64,000 nt of DNA, taken from assembly GCF_042477335.2 (NCBI RefSeq), contig NC_091256.1, forward strand, positions 32,828,001-32,892,000, given 5' to 3'. The notes beneath the pieces are model-generated. The model was not told where the DNA came from. It saw only the letters and a list, made by a program, of their open reading frames with translations, and ran no database searches. Each line of letters opens with the position of its first letter. Position 1 is the first letter of the stretch. Both the position numbers and the translations under genes were made by a program. Positions 22,553-34,585 of this stretch are shown one piece after another. This DNA is from Ovis canadensis. Lineage: Eukaryota; Chordata; Mammalia; Artiodactyla; Bovidae.

Positions 22553-22780
22553 GCTATGTGTGTGCGTGCGTGCTCAGTCACTTCAGCCATGTCCTTCTCT
22601 TTGCGACCCTAAGGACTGTACCCCACCAGGATCCTCTGTCCATGGGATTCTCCAGGAAAGAATACTGCAGTGGGTTGCCATGCCTTCCTCCAGGGGAACT
22701 TCCCGACCCAGAGATTGATTGAACCCGTGTCTCCTCCATTGCAGGATGGTTCTTCACCCACTGAGCCCCCTGGGAAGCCC
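22553..22780 (-). mobile_element. Bov-tA SINE, antisense
   Basis: Full-length-like copy with a TG-rich 3' end at the left and the ctgggaagccc head at 22780. It has a small attg duplication within the B-box area (22714-22721). Confidence 0.93.
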
Positions 22781-25229
22781 CACACCTATCTAATATAAAT
22801 AATGATTATCTATGCTGACTCAATTAAATGCAAGATTACAAAATCAATTTCTTCTAATCCTGTAGAGTCAATGTTTTAGGACTTGACAACAAAATAAAAA
22901 GAAATGCGTTGGAGGAAGGGGTGGGGTAGAAAGGAGGAGGGGAAAGGGGAGAAGCAAGGTCAGGGTCAGTGATGAGTATAAGGGTAGATGCAGAAATGGA
23001 AGGTGAAGGAATAAAAGAATAAGAGGAAAACACACGTGTACAAACACACACACTCACATTCCTCTCTTCAGTCACTTGTTTAATTTGTAGATACCTTTGG
23101 CCAGATTTAAGCCTATAGAAGGTGAGAAGCAGGTTTTATTCATATCCTCTTTTGACTTGCTTCATATGAATAAAGTTAATTTCCTGTGTTATTCCCAACC
23201 ATCTTGAAGGTTAACCTATTCAAAATGGAAAATACAGTGAAAGCTTAAAGTTTCTGAAAAATTCCACTTGGGATAATAGCTTTTACCATTAATTTATATT
23301 GGGCTGGATGGTCTTAGCTTCCTCTCCTCAGCCTTAATGGGCTTAAACTTAGTGGGGGTTCAGGATAAACAGTGAGGATACCCTGGAAAGCTAAGCTGAG
23401 GAATTTAGGAGATAGGTTTATATGCAGGCTGATAGTGCTAGCTCTTCACAAAATAGGAAAACAAAACATAATCGGAATCACACCTTACACTGCTACAAGA
23501 TAAAGTAATTATCTTTATTAGTTGTTGATTGACACTGAAATTTATCTTTGAGTTTAATACAAATACAATGTGAGATCAATCTTGAAAACTTAGCCCAGCA
23601 CTATGGATTAGTATGTTTGGCTCTTTTCAATACTTTGGAAAGGAGCAATAAAAATTTAGGTTTAAGTGGTAGACAGACAATTTTATCATTTGTCTTTGGC
23701 ATTAAGACACATCAACATAGAATTGAGGGAGATGAATGTTAAAACAGAATGATTATATTTTTGATACATCTTTCAATGCAGCAACTATTTTTAAACTGTT
23801 TTACTTTTTCTTGCTTGAAGTGGAAGTATCTGACTAGTAAGATGACAGATAAAATGTGGACTTGTGCATTGTCAAATATAAATAAGACGATGGTTTGGGC
23901 CACAAAACCAAGAAAATGTGGTCTTTTCTTAGAGCCAAATTTGTCCACATGCCCATACGCTTCATTAGTTCCTTTGGTTAGCATAATTCAAATTCTGTTT
24001 TTAAAATCTTGAATTGAAACTTAACTGAGACTTGTAACTATTCCCATTACCCCTGTGCAATGAAAGGGTATATCTGAAGTTTGCATTAATCAATTCAAAA
24101 TATTGGCACTAGTCTTCTCATATTTCCCCCCTCTGACCTTTGCGTGATTGTATTTATCACTAAGGATCAGGTGCAAGAATCAACCCTTTACAAATATACT
24201 TTGGTGTCACAAATATAAAAAGAACTTAATTTAAAACTTTAAAGTCAATAACAGTCATTTCAGACAGCATAAGATTTATTTTTAAATAACTATAAAAAAG
24301 TGAATTTAAGAAAAATACATGAGAAATAGGATGGGCTCAATAATTAAATCTAAACTGTTTTTAATCAGTAAAAGCATCTTTTAAAAATAACTTACCTAGT
24401 TCTTTTGTAATGCTGTCCCCATTGACACAGCTATATAACAATTCTTACTCAAATTCTTACTTAAAAATGACATAATTGTTCATGATTTAAGGCTGTATTA
24501 GGCGACTAAACTCATTCAGCATCAACCAAAGTATCAACACATTTGAAAACAAGTTTGCTAGAAAAGATGTTAAGTCATCTAGATGGTAAATAAAATGATA
24601 TCCATAATAGATGTAGTAGTGAGATATTAAGTTTTTGAGAACTTTGTTTTGATGATTTTTGAGCATTTTTAACCTAAATGTCCTATATTATTACTTTATT
24701 AATAGATTATTAATAGATGTTGTTAATAGATTATTATTAATAGAGATTATTAATGCCCCTGAATAATTTCTGTCCTCCTCAGGTAATCTGCAAATGTGAC
24801 AGTTTCCAGTGAGCCATTGGTCTGTGCACATGATGTGTGGGCAAATCTTAAACTGAATGCCATGCATTATTTCAAAGTTGACATGTAGTTGCATTTTGCT
24901 GGTGATCTTGCTTTGCAGTTTCTGTTGTATGAGGGTTGCAGATATCCTTTATAAAATTGTTTAGAATGCTAACATGTGTCAACTGTGTGAGCCACAGTAA
25001 GTATTAAAAACAGTTACTTCTCTGGAATTGGTGCCAAAGGTTGTTGAAATCAGCTCTCTAGGAAGAAGTTGAACATTTTGTACAGACTATGTAGGGCACT
25101 CTTGTCTAAAGACACTGGGAGGCTCTAAGTGAATTGTCCAGTTTTCCTCTGATTCTATAAATTTCCAAAACAATGACCTCAACATTTTTTTTCTTCCAAT
25201 TTTCTTTTTTTGGTGGTGTTTTTTTTCTA
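22781..25229. other. Unassigned DNA
   Basis: A 2.4-kb stretch with no recognised gene. A polypurine tract (ggaggaaggggtgggg type) spans 22909-22960, with short CA runs near 23040. Overlapping frames at 23739-24012 have no family features. Confidence 0.5.
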
Positions 25230-25495
25230 TGATAACATTTTTAAAATTTAATTCATATTTTATATTGGAATACAGTTGATTTATAATGTTATATTAGTTT
25301 CAGATGTACAACCAAGTGATTCAGTTATACATATACATATATCCATTCTTTTTCATATTTTTTTCCCATATAGGTTATTATACAATATTGAACAGGGTTC
25401 CTGTGAGGTTGGTCCTTGTTGATTATCTATATTATATATAGGAATATATATATGTTAATTTCAAACTCCTAATTTATCCCCCTCCCCAACTCTTC
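25230..25495 (-). mobile_element. L1 3' UTR, antisense
   Basis: 'ttggaatacagttgatttat', 'agtgattcagttatacatat', ttttcccatataggttatt and 'caaactcctaatttatcccc' occur in the order of the artiodactyl L1 3' UTR reverse complement. Confidence 0.85.
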
Positions 25496-25567
25496 TAATT
25501 TTTATATTGCTGTAGCCTTTGTTTTTTCTGGATTGTTTGATAGCTGATGCTATTCAATGTCCATCTA

Positions 25568-25779
25568 GGGCTTCCCAGGTGACTCAGTGGTAAAGAATCT
25601 GCTTGCCAATACAGAAGATGTGAAGTTGATCCATGGATCAGGAAGATCCTCTGGAGAAGGAAATGGCAACCCACTCCAGTATTATTGTCTGGGAACTCCC
25701 ATGGACAGAGGAGCCTGTTGGGCTACAGTTCACATGAGTCGCAAAAGTCAGACAGAACTTAGTGACTAAACAACAACAA
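25568..25779 (+). mobile_element. Bov-tA SINE
   Basis: Full-length copy: gggcttcccaggtgactcag head, caacccactccagtatta middle, gtgactaaacaacaacaa tail. Confidence 0.95.
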
Positions 25780-27587
25780 GGGGTAGGTCTACTTTGAAAC
25801 ACTTTGCAATATTTTTAAACTTGCTCTGGATTCTACTAAATGTAACTACATGTGGTTTGAATGCCAAATGTATAAATTTGTTTCAAGAGAAAAATCTCTT
25901 AGGTGGAATATGGTTAGAGAATAGCAAGAGACCTTTTCTAACTTCCTTGCTAAAACTGATGTGCTGGATTCAATTAATTCAATTTGCTGGATCAGTGCAA
26001 AAAAACAGAAGGTCTACAAATGATAAAACAGAATTTGTGTTGACCACAGCAAGTATAATGAAATTCAGTGTTTCACTGGGAAAAAATATATAAGAATAAT
26101 GATGGTTTCACTGATCTGAAACCTTAGTTGATTATATTACTTCTCTTATAAGGGATTTGTTCCTAGGTGGAAACAAGAACACACAGATCAGAAAGTCAAG
26201 ATCTAAAAAGACAAAATGACTCAGCATTTCCTGGGGTAACACGCTTGATTTTCAGGGCCTTTGTTGGTGACCTCATAAGTGAAAGATTTTCCTATTACTA
26301 TACAGTCTCCAAGTTTCCTTCCGGCTTGGAATACTATGATTCCAAACGAGCTATTCGGAAAATAAAGAAATTTGAGTTCTATTAGGGTTTAGAATTTTTT
26401 TATATGAATGACCAAGTTGACAAAAATAGCTTTTCAGGGAAAAGGAACTAAGCAATAAATAATGAGACAGAGGTCAGAATGATGTTGATACAAACTGTTT
26501 AACTGTCATAAAAATCTTTCTGGAGCCTGTGTGATTTCTATGATCATGCCTACTTTTTCCAGCATTTCCTGGAAGAATCGACTTATACTAATTAGCCCCT
26601 TGCTGCCCAGGTAGAGGTGGCAAAGTGGCATAGCCCCCATGGATTTTCTTCTTGCTGAAATACTGTGGAGGAGGGCAATCGGAAATGAGATGAATGAACC
26701 ATACTGCCTCTCCAAAAGGCTGATTATCTGCTGTCCCTGGTCCATTGGTCCTATGCTTCTACCATCTCTACCAAGCACCTCAGTCATTACTCAAGGGGCT
26801 GGGAAGGGGCCCTGTAGGTAAATGATCACACTCCTTTCTTAAGAACTTCTCTATCTTGCCAGTTTTCTTCTCTTTTGGACATGAAGAAGTACTTTTACTG
26901 ATAGAGTAGCCATATCTCAAAACAAGCACCAAGTAAGATGAAGAGAGATTTCAATTTTATATAAATTGTTCTCTGGTAACATACAGAGAGGCTTCTCTCA
27001 AGCCTTGGAGACTTAGCCTTCACAAAGAGTGACTCCAAAGGGAAGTTCCCAAAGGATGTGTCCCAGTTTCCAGATGTCTCTCTCTACTTCCTCATCCCTT
27101 CATTTTCCCAAAGACCCAGGAAAGCTTCGAGTCTGGCATCAGCCCCTCCTCGTCCCTTTAGCAAATTCCTAAGAAATTTTCTCCTCTTGTTCTTTTTTGA
27201 ATTCTGCCAACCATAGTACTGTGGCTTTTGCCAAAATATTACTGAAAACACTCTTTGGCCTGAACATTGGTTTACTTCTGATGGTGAGGGGAGGATTCTA
27301 GTCATATGGGCAATAGTGATGGTGAACACTCTGATGCCAGTTCAGTCTAACCATCATGGAGAATGTTGGCTGTTTTCCTCCCAGTTACCAAAGAAGCAAC
27401 ATGGGCATTTGCCAAGGTGAGTATCACTATTTTTATTTATTTATTTTTTTTTGTCTTAGTGGTTAGCATTCTAAGCTCATTGGAGAAAAGGATTGCCTAA
27501 TATGACTTTGACCTTGTACCTTTGCAAAAAAAAAAAAAAAAAAGAACCTTGATACTATTATGCTAGTGAATATTTTGGCTCCCTAGA
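25780..27587. other. Unassigned DNA
   Basis: Longest open frames are 25794-26093 (+, 99 codons) and 26506-26787 (-, 93 codons). Neither shows a domain I can defend. An A18 run lies at 27525-27542. Confidence 0.5.
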
Positions 27588-27790
27588 TCAGGGTCTCTCC
27601 TAGTATTGATATCTGGGGTCAGATATTTCTTTGTTTTGAAGAGCTGTCCTGTATATTGTATGAAGTCTAGCAGCATCCCTTGCCTCTACTGACTAGACAC
27701 CAATAACAGACCTGAGTTGCAATAATCAGAATGTTTCCAGACATGGGGAGAAGTCCCCTATGAGGACAAATCTCCCGAGTTGAGAACTAC
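27588..27790 (-). mobile_element. MER5A-type hAT-Charlie DNA transposon remnant
   Basis: Non-autonomous element with inverted ends cagggtctct (left) and gttgagaacta (right) and the internal 'agctgtcctgtatattgtat' and 'ctagcagcatcccttgcctc' blocks of MER5A in reverse. The 8-bp flanks ccctagat and tcctagac match at six of eight, as expected for an aged hAT duplication. Confidence 0.8.
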
Positions 27791-28002
27791 CATCCTAGAC
27801 ATATCTTACAAGAATCTTCACAATAGTCATAAATGGCTTCCTCTTATCTATGCCAGGTATCAACATTAACTAGGTTTTTTTGTTCCAAATTGTTCCACAT
27901 TACTGAAAAAGTGTGGGACACTCTATGTATTTAACAGATGTAAATGCATCACATTAACAGTTAAACCCAAAATCTGATACTGAATTGGTTAAGTAAAGCC
28001 TA

Positions 28003-28560
28003 TCAGTTCAGTTCAGTTCAGTTGCTTAGTCGTGTCCGACTCTTTGCGACAGCATGAATTGCAGCCTCCCTGTCCATCATCATCTCCCAGAGTTCACTCA
28101 GACTCACGTTCATTGAGTCCATGATGCCATCCAGCCATCTCATCCTCGGTCGTCCCCTTCTCCTCCTGCCCCCAATCCCTCCCAGCATCAGAGTCTTTTC
28201 CAATGAGTCAACTCTTTGCATGAGGTGGACAAAGTACTGGAGTTTCAGCTTTAGCATGCTTCCTTCCAAAGAAATCCCAGGGCTGATCTCCTTCAGAATG
28301 GACTGGTTGGATCTCCTTGCAGTCCAAGGGACTCTCAAGAGTCTCCTCCAACACCACAATTCAAAAGCATCAATTCTTCGGCGCTCTGCTTTCTTCACAG
28401 TCCAACTCTCACATCCATACATGATCACAGGAAAAACCATAGCCTTGACTAGACGGACCTTAGTTGGCAAAGTAATGTCTCTGCTTTTGAATATGCTATC
28501 TAGGTTGGTCATAACTTTTCTTCCAAGGAGTAAGCGTCTTTTAATTTCATGGCTGCAGTT
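28003..28560 (-). mobile_element. BovB, 5'-truncated, antisense
   Basis: About 558 bp. The 3' repeats are at 28003-28020 and the truncation point is near 28560, in the SHEIKRRLLLGRK codons. No convincing TSD was found. Confidence 0.93.
28018..28560 (-). pseudogene. BovB ORF2 C-terminal remnant
   Basis: Open from the truncation point to the natural stop with no internal break: about 180 codons including VMYGCESWTVKKAE-type and SNQSILKE blocks and the arginine-rich [13 protein letters not shown] segment. The Arg codon that became TGA elsewhere is CAA (28216-28218) here, the opposite-strand form of CpG decay. It lacks the RT active site and the endonuclease. Confidence 0.9.
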
Positions 28561-28693
28561 AAGAGTGCCCTATTGTTACCGTCTTTTTTTTTTTTTTCCC
28601 CTGAGGACTTCCAAAATGCCAGTTTACTTTAGCCTGATGGGAGGTTAACATTTAATTGCTCAGCTGTTAGACATTGTCTTTTAAAGCTTGGGC

Positions 28694-28924
28694 TTGTTTA
28701 GGACTTCCCTGGTGGTTCAGACGATAAAGTGTCTGCCTACACTGCGGAAGACCTGGGTTCTATCCCTGGATCAGGAAGATCCCCTGGAGAAGCAAATGAC
28801 AACCCACCTCAGTACTCTTGCCTGGAAAATCCCATGGACAGAGGAGCCTGGTAGGCTACAGTCCATGGGGTCGCAAAGAGTCAGACATGACTGAGCGACT
28901 TCACTTTTCTTTTCTTTGTTCAGG
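28694..28924 (+). mobile_element. Bov-tA SINE with 9-bp TSD
   Basis: Full-length copy bounded by ttgtttagg (28694-28702) and ttgttcagg (28916-28924), one mismatch. The tail ends in cttcacttttctttt. Confidence 0.93.
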
Positions 28925-29070
28925 TGACTGAGTTGCTCACAGAAAAGATCCAGTGAGGTATCTGTCGCCCCCTCAGCTCTTCCTCTGCCCTGACCCAAAC
29001 TCTGTGCTTATCAGTGCTGCAGAGCCCAGGAGAAGTGATATAAAAATATATATCTACTGGTAATATAAAA

Positions 29071-29119
29071 TAGTTACCAAATCATGTGTATAGTTACCAA
29101 ATCAATAGTTACCAAATCA
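29071..29119 (+). repeat. Short tandem repeat, three units of tagttaccaaatca
   Basis: Exact copies at 29071-29084, 29091-29104 and 29106-29119, with spacers of 6 and 1 base. Confidence 0.95.
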
Positions 29120-29135
29120 AGGTGTATCCATTCTA

Positions 29136-29371
29136 TGAATGGATATATTGTTGTTGTTTAGTCTCTAAGTCTTGTCCAGCTCTTTTTTGACCCTATGGAC
29201 GGCAGCCCGCCAGGCTCCTCTGTCCATGACACTTTCCAGCCAAGAAAGCTGGAGTGGATTTCCATTTCTTTCACCAGGGGATCTTCTCAGCCCAGGAATT
29301 GAACCTGTGTCTTCTGTTTGGCAGGTGGATTCTTTGCCATTGAGTCACCTGGGAAGCCTGAATGGATATAT
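29136..29371 (-). mobile_element. Bov-tA SINE, antisense, with exact 13-bp TSD
   Basis: SINE body 29149-29358, with the direct repeat tgaatggatatat at 29136-29148 and 29359-29371. The tail (left) is a ttgttgttgttt run. Confidence 0.95.
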
Positions 29372-29439
29372 ACATATTCTTTTATATTTTTTTTTTAAAT
29401 ATTTTTACTTTATTTTGCTTTACAATACATATTCTTTTA
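29371..29439 (-). mobile_element. Minimal L1 insertion (41 bp) with 14-bp TSD
   Basis: A 41-bp antisense L1 3' terminus (29385-29425, poly(T) then a ttttactttattttgcttta-type end) lies between exact copies of tacatattctttta (29371-29384, 29426-29439). The right copy reads ttctttt/aaaa, fitting the L1 nick site. Confidence 0.8.
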
Positions 29440-31617
29440 AAAACATATACAGGGATTCATATTTTAAAAACTTGGAGAAAGGCAAACTTTAATTGCCTTT
29501 GTCCCTTCTGCCCATCTCTGTCGGTTTCTAAGATTAATTTGAATATCATCCACTTAAGTCTTTTCTTAGAAAGTAGGTATTTTTAAAAATTCAGCTTTCA
29601 AATTTCCCCTTCAAATTTTGTGTAGCTCAATGCCCTCAGGTTTCTCATAGAAGAAAATATTTATTACTTTTTGTTAGTGACCATCAAGGTGGAGAAAATG
29701 TTTTGGTCCTTTTAAGGGAGAAAGGGCTTCTGGAAAAATGCTAGCAAGTGTTTAAAAGATTATGATCACCCACACATAAAATTAAGGATTCTTAGAAATG
29801 CATTATGGTGCTTATTTTTTTTCACCGTAGGGTGAATAAGGAACAGATTTTTCATTTTTCTTTTTTTTTTAAGTTTTATTGGGGACATTTTATAAATCAC
29901 TGCACAGTGAACGTCACCACATGAGTTGTGCTGGACACCTGCCACCACTCAGCTCCATAAAAGCACTAGCTCTCCTTTGAATTCAGAGAACGACTCTTGG
30001 CCCATGAGAACATCTGGGGCTCAAAGTTTTGGAAAGAAACCCTTCAGGTCCCTTTAGAAAGGCTCTTTCTGCAGTGGGAACAGGAGTGCACACACACTTA
30101 AAAAGTACCCATTGACCAGAGGCCCCAGCTTAGAGCTTCATGTCTCAGAGAGATCAATGCAGAGCTCAAAAATTCCCACAAGAGGCCTCATGAAATCATT
30201 CAGTGGGACTCATGGGATTAGAATATGTTTTGTATCTCTTTTCTGTTCTCTTTCTCTCTTTTTTTTTTTTTTTCAAACTGCTAACGAGTGTCCAGTAGAT
30301 TCTGGATCCTGGTATCTGAAACTAGTGATGAGGGAAGAGGGGCTGGGAAAGGCAGGGGCTAAGGATGCTTACAGAGGAGCCAAGGCAAATCTGGGTCTCA
30401 CATCAAGTGCTGCCTGTGAAGTTTTTACAGTGATTTTAAAGGCACAGAGTGGAGAGGTTCACAGGTGAATAGGCTTTTCTGACAGTCGTGTGAGGGGAAG
30501 CCATCTCATAAACACAGAATGGCGGCTGTCTAATCTACCAGACAAGGGCCCCCTTCACTGCCTTTCTGTCTACCCACCCAGGGGGCTCTGACTCACCCAC
30601 ATCCAATAATGGAATCTCTTGTTCCCTGGAGGGGCAGGAGACAAAGAAAAAGGTGGGTGGAGGAAGGTGTGCCCAACCACAGGCATAAGTATATTTATCT
30701 CCTGCAAGAATATTTCCTTCTGACTCATTCAGGATGCCTTGAGATGAAGAGATACATTATTCATTCAACATAATTACCTGAATGATTTTAATTGCAAATC
30801 ATTAAGGAGAGATAACCTTGTATTTTCTCAGAAAAGGAAGCACTTAAGAAATCAAATTGCTCCTTTCTCTGGTCTCTTGGCTTTATGGACTCATGTTAGG
30901 AGTGTCCTTTGGATGACGCCGTGGAAGCTCTGAGATAGAAAGTTGAATTATAGAACCAGCAAAATCAGATTTCTTTGGCTTACACATATTCTCTGTTTTG
31001 AGACCAAAAGGCCACTGCCAAGCTCCCCAAGCCATTATTTCCGAGAGCATAATGTGGCTTCAGTCATCAACCCAAGATTCCTCTTAATCTATACTCAACT
31101 ACTTGTTGAGTCCGCTCAGGGCCTTTTGCATCCGTCACTGTCCACTATCTTTGCTGTCTGACTGTTTTGCCATTCCAAAGCTATCATGCTGCCTCAAGGC
31201 AACCTTCTCAATACTATCTCTACTGTGGTCTGACTCCTGTTTCAGGAGCTCAGAATATGTTCAAACTCAGACACTAGGCTACCTCTCAGGCCTCCAAACA
31301 GATCAAGGTGATTGTACTGGGGTTCAAATCTGGGCCCCACTTCCATATGTATTGGTTGTACACTGAAGCTATTTTAATTCATTTTATTTGCAAAACAGAA
31401 CCAAGCAAAGCATGGGACCATAATCTACATATGCAAAGTATGTATAATTTATAATAAAAGAACTGGATAAGCCAAAATTGACAATCACTTAACACCCCAA
31501 TTTTATTTTGCTTTGATATGATTTTTGTTTCTAGTTGGTATTAACTAAAGTATGTATTCTCTGTTAATCCCTATTAATCAATAACATAATATTTTGTTTC
31601 CAGGCAAATAACATACC
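29440..31617. other. Unassigned DNA
   Basis: A 2.2-kb stretch without a recognised gene. Short poly(T) tracts occur at 29863-29872 and about 30258-30273. Frames at 30112-30468 and 30943-31366 have no family signature. Confidence 0.5.
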
Positions 31618-31709
31618 ATTTTAATTAAAAATGTATTGCATATAGTTGATTTACAATATTATGTTAGTGGCAAGTGTACAACATAGTGATTCAATATTTT
31701 TATAGATAA

Positions 31710-31988
31710 GGAGAAGGCAATGGCACCCCACTCCAGTACTCTTGCCTGGAAAATCCCATGGACAGACGAGCCTGGTAGGCTGCAGTCCATGGGGTCGCTG
31801 AGGGTCGGACACGACTGAGCAACTTCACTTTCACTTTTTACTTTCATGCATTGGAGAAGGAAATGGCAACCCACTCCAGTGTTCTTGCCTGGAGAATCCC
31901 AGGGACAGGGGACCCTGGTGGGCTGCCGTCTATGGGGTCACACAGAGTCGGACACAACTGAAGCGACTTAGCAGTAGCAGTAGCAGCA
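31710..31988 (+). mobile_element. BOVA2 SINE inside the L1
   Basis: Dimeric Bov-A SINE: first unit gagaaggcaatggcacccca ..., a linker of ttcactttcac repeats, a second unit from ggagaaggaaatggcaaccc, and a tail of agcag(t) repeats. Confidence 0.96.
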
Positions 31989-32340
31989 ATACTCCATTTA
32001 AAGCTATTATAAAACACTGGCTATATTCCCTGTGCTGTACAATATATCCTTGCAGCTTATTTATTTTATATTTTGTACTTCTTAATCCTCTACTCTTATC
32101 TTGTCCTTCCTTCTTTACCTCTCCCTTCTGTTAACTATGTGTTTGTTCTCTATATCTGTGAATCTGTTTCTGTTTTGTTATATTCACATTTGTTTCATTT
32201 GTTTTGATTCCACATATGACTAAAAACATACAATATTAGTCTTTCTCTGACTTATTTCATTAAACATAATACCCTCCAGGTTTACCTATGTTGTTGCAAA
32301 TGGCAAAATTTCACTCTTTTTTATGGCTGACTACTATCAC

Positions 32341-32728
32341 ATGGGTTTGGGTGAACTCCGGGAGTTGGTGATGGACAGGGAGGCCTGGCATGCTGCGGTT
32401 CATGGGGTCGTAAAGAGTCAGGCACGACTGAGCAACTTCACTTCACTCCTGAGTGTTCATTGGAAGGACTGATGTTGAAGCTCAAACTCCAATTCTGTGG
32501 CCACCTCATGTGCAGAACTGACTCATTGGAAAAGACCCTGATGTTGGGAAAGATTGAGGGCAGGAGGAGAAGGGGACGACAGAGGATAAGATGGTTGGAT
32601 GGCATCACCGACTCAATGGACATGGGTTTGGGTGGACTTCCGGGAGTTGGTGATGGACAGGGAGGCCTGCTGTGCTGCGGTTCATGGCGTCGCAGAGTCA
32701 GACACGACTGAGCGACTGAACTGAACTG
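32341..32728 (+). mobile_element. BovB 3' end with internal tandem duplication
   Basis: A BovB tail (32341-32450) is followed directly by a longer BovB 3' part (32451-32728) that repeats it 281 bases later. Both share unusual variants (atgggtttgggtg, ctgcggttcatgg) not seen in the other copies. This points to duplication within one insert rather than two insertions. Confidence 0.85.
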
Positions 32729-32746
32729 TTGTTTTTAATATGTAAA

Positions 32747-34585
32747 CTATATCTTCTTTATCCAGTCATCTGTTGATGGACACTTAGGTTGCTGACATAC
32801 CTTGGCAATTGTAAATAATGCTTCTATGAGTTTGGGGGTACATATAACTTTTTGAGTTAGTGTTTTTGTTTTCTTCGGAAATATACCTAGCAGTGGAATT
32901 TCTGGGTCATATGATGGATCTGTTTTTAGCTTTTTAAGGAATGTCCGTACTGTCTTCCATGGTGGCTGCACCAATTTACATTTCCACCAATAGTGTATTA
33001 GGGTTTCTTTTTCTCCACATCCTAACCAACATTTGTTACTTGTGTTCTTTTGATGATAGCTAGTCTAACAGGTGTTGAGGTGATATTGCATTATGGTTTT
33101 GATCTATATTTTTTTGATGATTAGCAATGTTGAGTATCTTGTCAAGTGCCTGTGGGTCATCTGTATATATTATTTGGAAAAATGTCTATTCGTCTTCTGC
33201 ACATTTTTTAATTGGGGTTTTCTTATATTGAGTTGAATGAGCTGTTTATATAGTTTAGATATTAATCTCTTATCAATCATACCATTTACAAATAGTTTCT
33301 TCCATTCAGTAGGTTGTCTTTTATTTGGTTAATGGTTTCCTTTGCTATGCAAAACTTTTAATTAAGTTCCATTTATTTTTACTTTTATTTTCTTTGCCTT
33401 AGGAGACAGATCCAAAAAATATTGCTTCTATTTAGTCAAAGAGCATTCTATGATTTCTCCTAGGATTTTTATGGTTTCCAATGTTACATTTAGTTCTTTA
33501 ATCCATTTTCTATTTATTTTTGAATATACTGTTAGGGACTGTTTTAATTCTATCCTCTTACATGCAGTTGTCCAGTTTTCCCAGTACCACTTATTGAAGA
33601 GACTGTCTTTTCTGTATTGTATATTCTTGCTTTGTCACAAATTAATTGACCATAAGTGCATGGGCTTATTTCTAGGCTCTCTATTCTGTTCCATTAAGTT
33701 ATCTGTCTGTTTTTGTGCCAGTATTATATTATTTTGATTACTGTAGCTTTATAGTAGTCTGAAGTTAGGGCGTGTGAAATCTCCAGATTTGTTTTTCATT
33801 TTTGTTTTTTTTTTTCCCCCACAAAATTGCTTTGAGGGAAAAAAAAAAAGTAATCAGGGTCTTTTGTGGTTCCATATGAATTTAAAGATAATTTGTTCTA
33901 ATTCTTTGAAAAATGCCACGGGTATTTTGATAGAGGTTGCATTAAATCTGTGGGTTGCTTTGGACATTATGGACATTTTACAGATATTAATTCTTCTAAC
34001 CCATGAATACAGGAAATTTTTCCACTTTTTGGTATCATCTTCAATTTTCTTCATCAGTGTTTTACAGTGCCAGAGTATAATCTTTAACTTCTTGGTTAAT
34101 TTTATTTTGAGGTATTTTATTCTTTTTGATGGGATTTTAAATGGGATTGTTTTCTTGCTTTCTCTTTCTAATAACTTATTCAGAGTATATGGAAAAGCAG
34201 AGTGTGTGTGTGTGCATGCTCAGTTGCTCAATCATGTCCGACTCTTCGTGACCCTTTGGACTGTAGCCCACCAGGCTCTTCTGTCCATGGGATTTTTTAG
34301 GCAAGAATACTGGAGTGGTTTGCCATTTTCTTCTTCAGGGGATCTTCTCAACCAGGGATCAAACCTATGTCTCCTGCATTGGCAGGCAGATTCTTTACCA
34401 CTGAGCCACCTGGGGGGGCCAGAAAAGTAAAAGATTTATGTATATTAAACTCATATTATGCAACTTCAATGAATTCATGTATTAGTTATAATTAGTTTTT
34501 TAGTGGCAACTTGAGTTTTCTACATATAGCATCATGTCATCTGCAAATAGTGACAGTCTTACTTCTTCCTTTCCACCATTAAGTC
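32747..34585 (-). pseudogene. L1 ORF2 remnant (RT to C-terminus), old copy
   Basis: The catalytic box FADD is visible at 34536-34547. The block [20 protein letters not shown] follows (33854-34054) and the C-terminal LGIFPKK...CPSTDDWIKK stretch lies at 32747-32974. The frame is broken by many stops, frameshifts and the Bov-tA insertion. No endonuclease or ORF1 is present. Older than the 13.6- and 61.8-kb L1 copies, judging by its divergence. Confidence 0.85.
34199..34420 (-). mobile_element. Bov-tA SINE, antisense, inside the L1
   Basis: Full-length copy with a (TG)n 3' end at 34201-34215 and head near 34415. The flanks gaaaagcagag and gaaaagtaaaag look like a degraded TSD. Confidence 0.93.

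Larger units (their letters stand above)
31618..34585 (-). mobile_element. Old L1, antisense, interrupted by three later insertions
   Basis: L1-derived blocks are 31618-31709 (3' UTR end), 31989-32340, 32729-34198 and 34421-34585, read from 3' end to RT. They are separated by a BOVA2 (31710), a BovB tail (32341) and a Bov-tA (34199), and a further BovB piece abuts the 5' side. Removing these three inserts restores the L1 order, so all are younger than the L1. Confidence 0.9.

Noticed and set aside
22854-23075. Overlapping minus-strand frames rich in Leu, Pro and Ser
   Set aside because: Low-complexity translation of the polypurine and CA-rich tracts.
26506-26787. Open frame of 93 codons, minus strand, considered as a ribosomal-protein retrocopy
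   Set aside because: I compared it by memory with RPS19 and RPS28; only a few scattered residues agree and no block aligns, so no call is made.
27525-27542. A18 run as another poly(A)-only insertion
   Set aside because: The flanks (accttgtacctttgc and gaaccttgatac) do not form a clean duplication.
28003-28560. TSD for the antisense BovB copy (gttaag on both sides)
   Set aside because: The left gttaag is separated from the BovB 3' repeats by ten unexplained bases, and six bases is too short to claim.
28121-28648. Open frame of 175 codons, plus strand
   Set aside because: Antisense shadow of the BovB ORF2 remnant on the minus strand.
33774-34430. Open frame of 218 codons, plus strand
   Set aside because: It is the antisense of old L1 ORF2 joined to a Bov-tA SINE; the apparent hydrophobic protein is a shadow.
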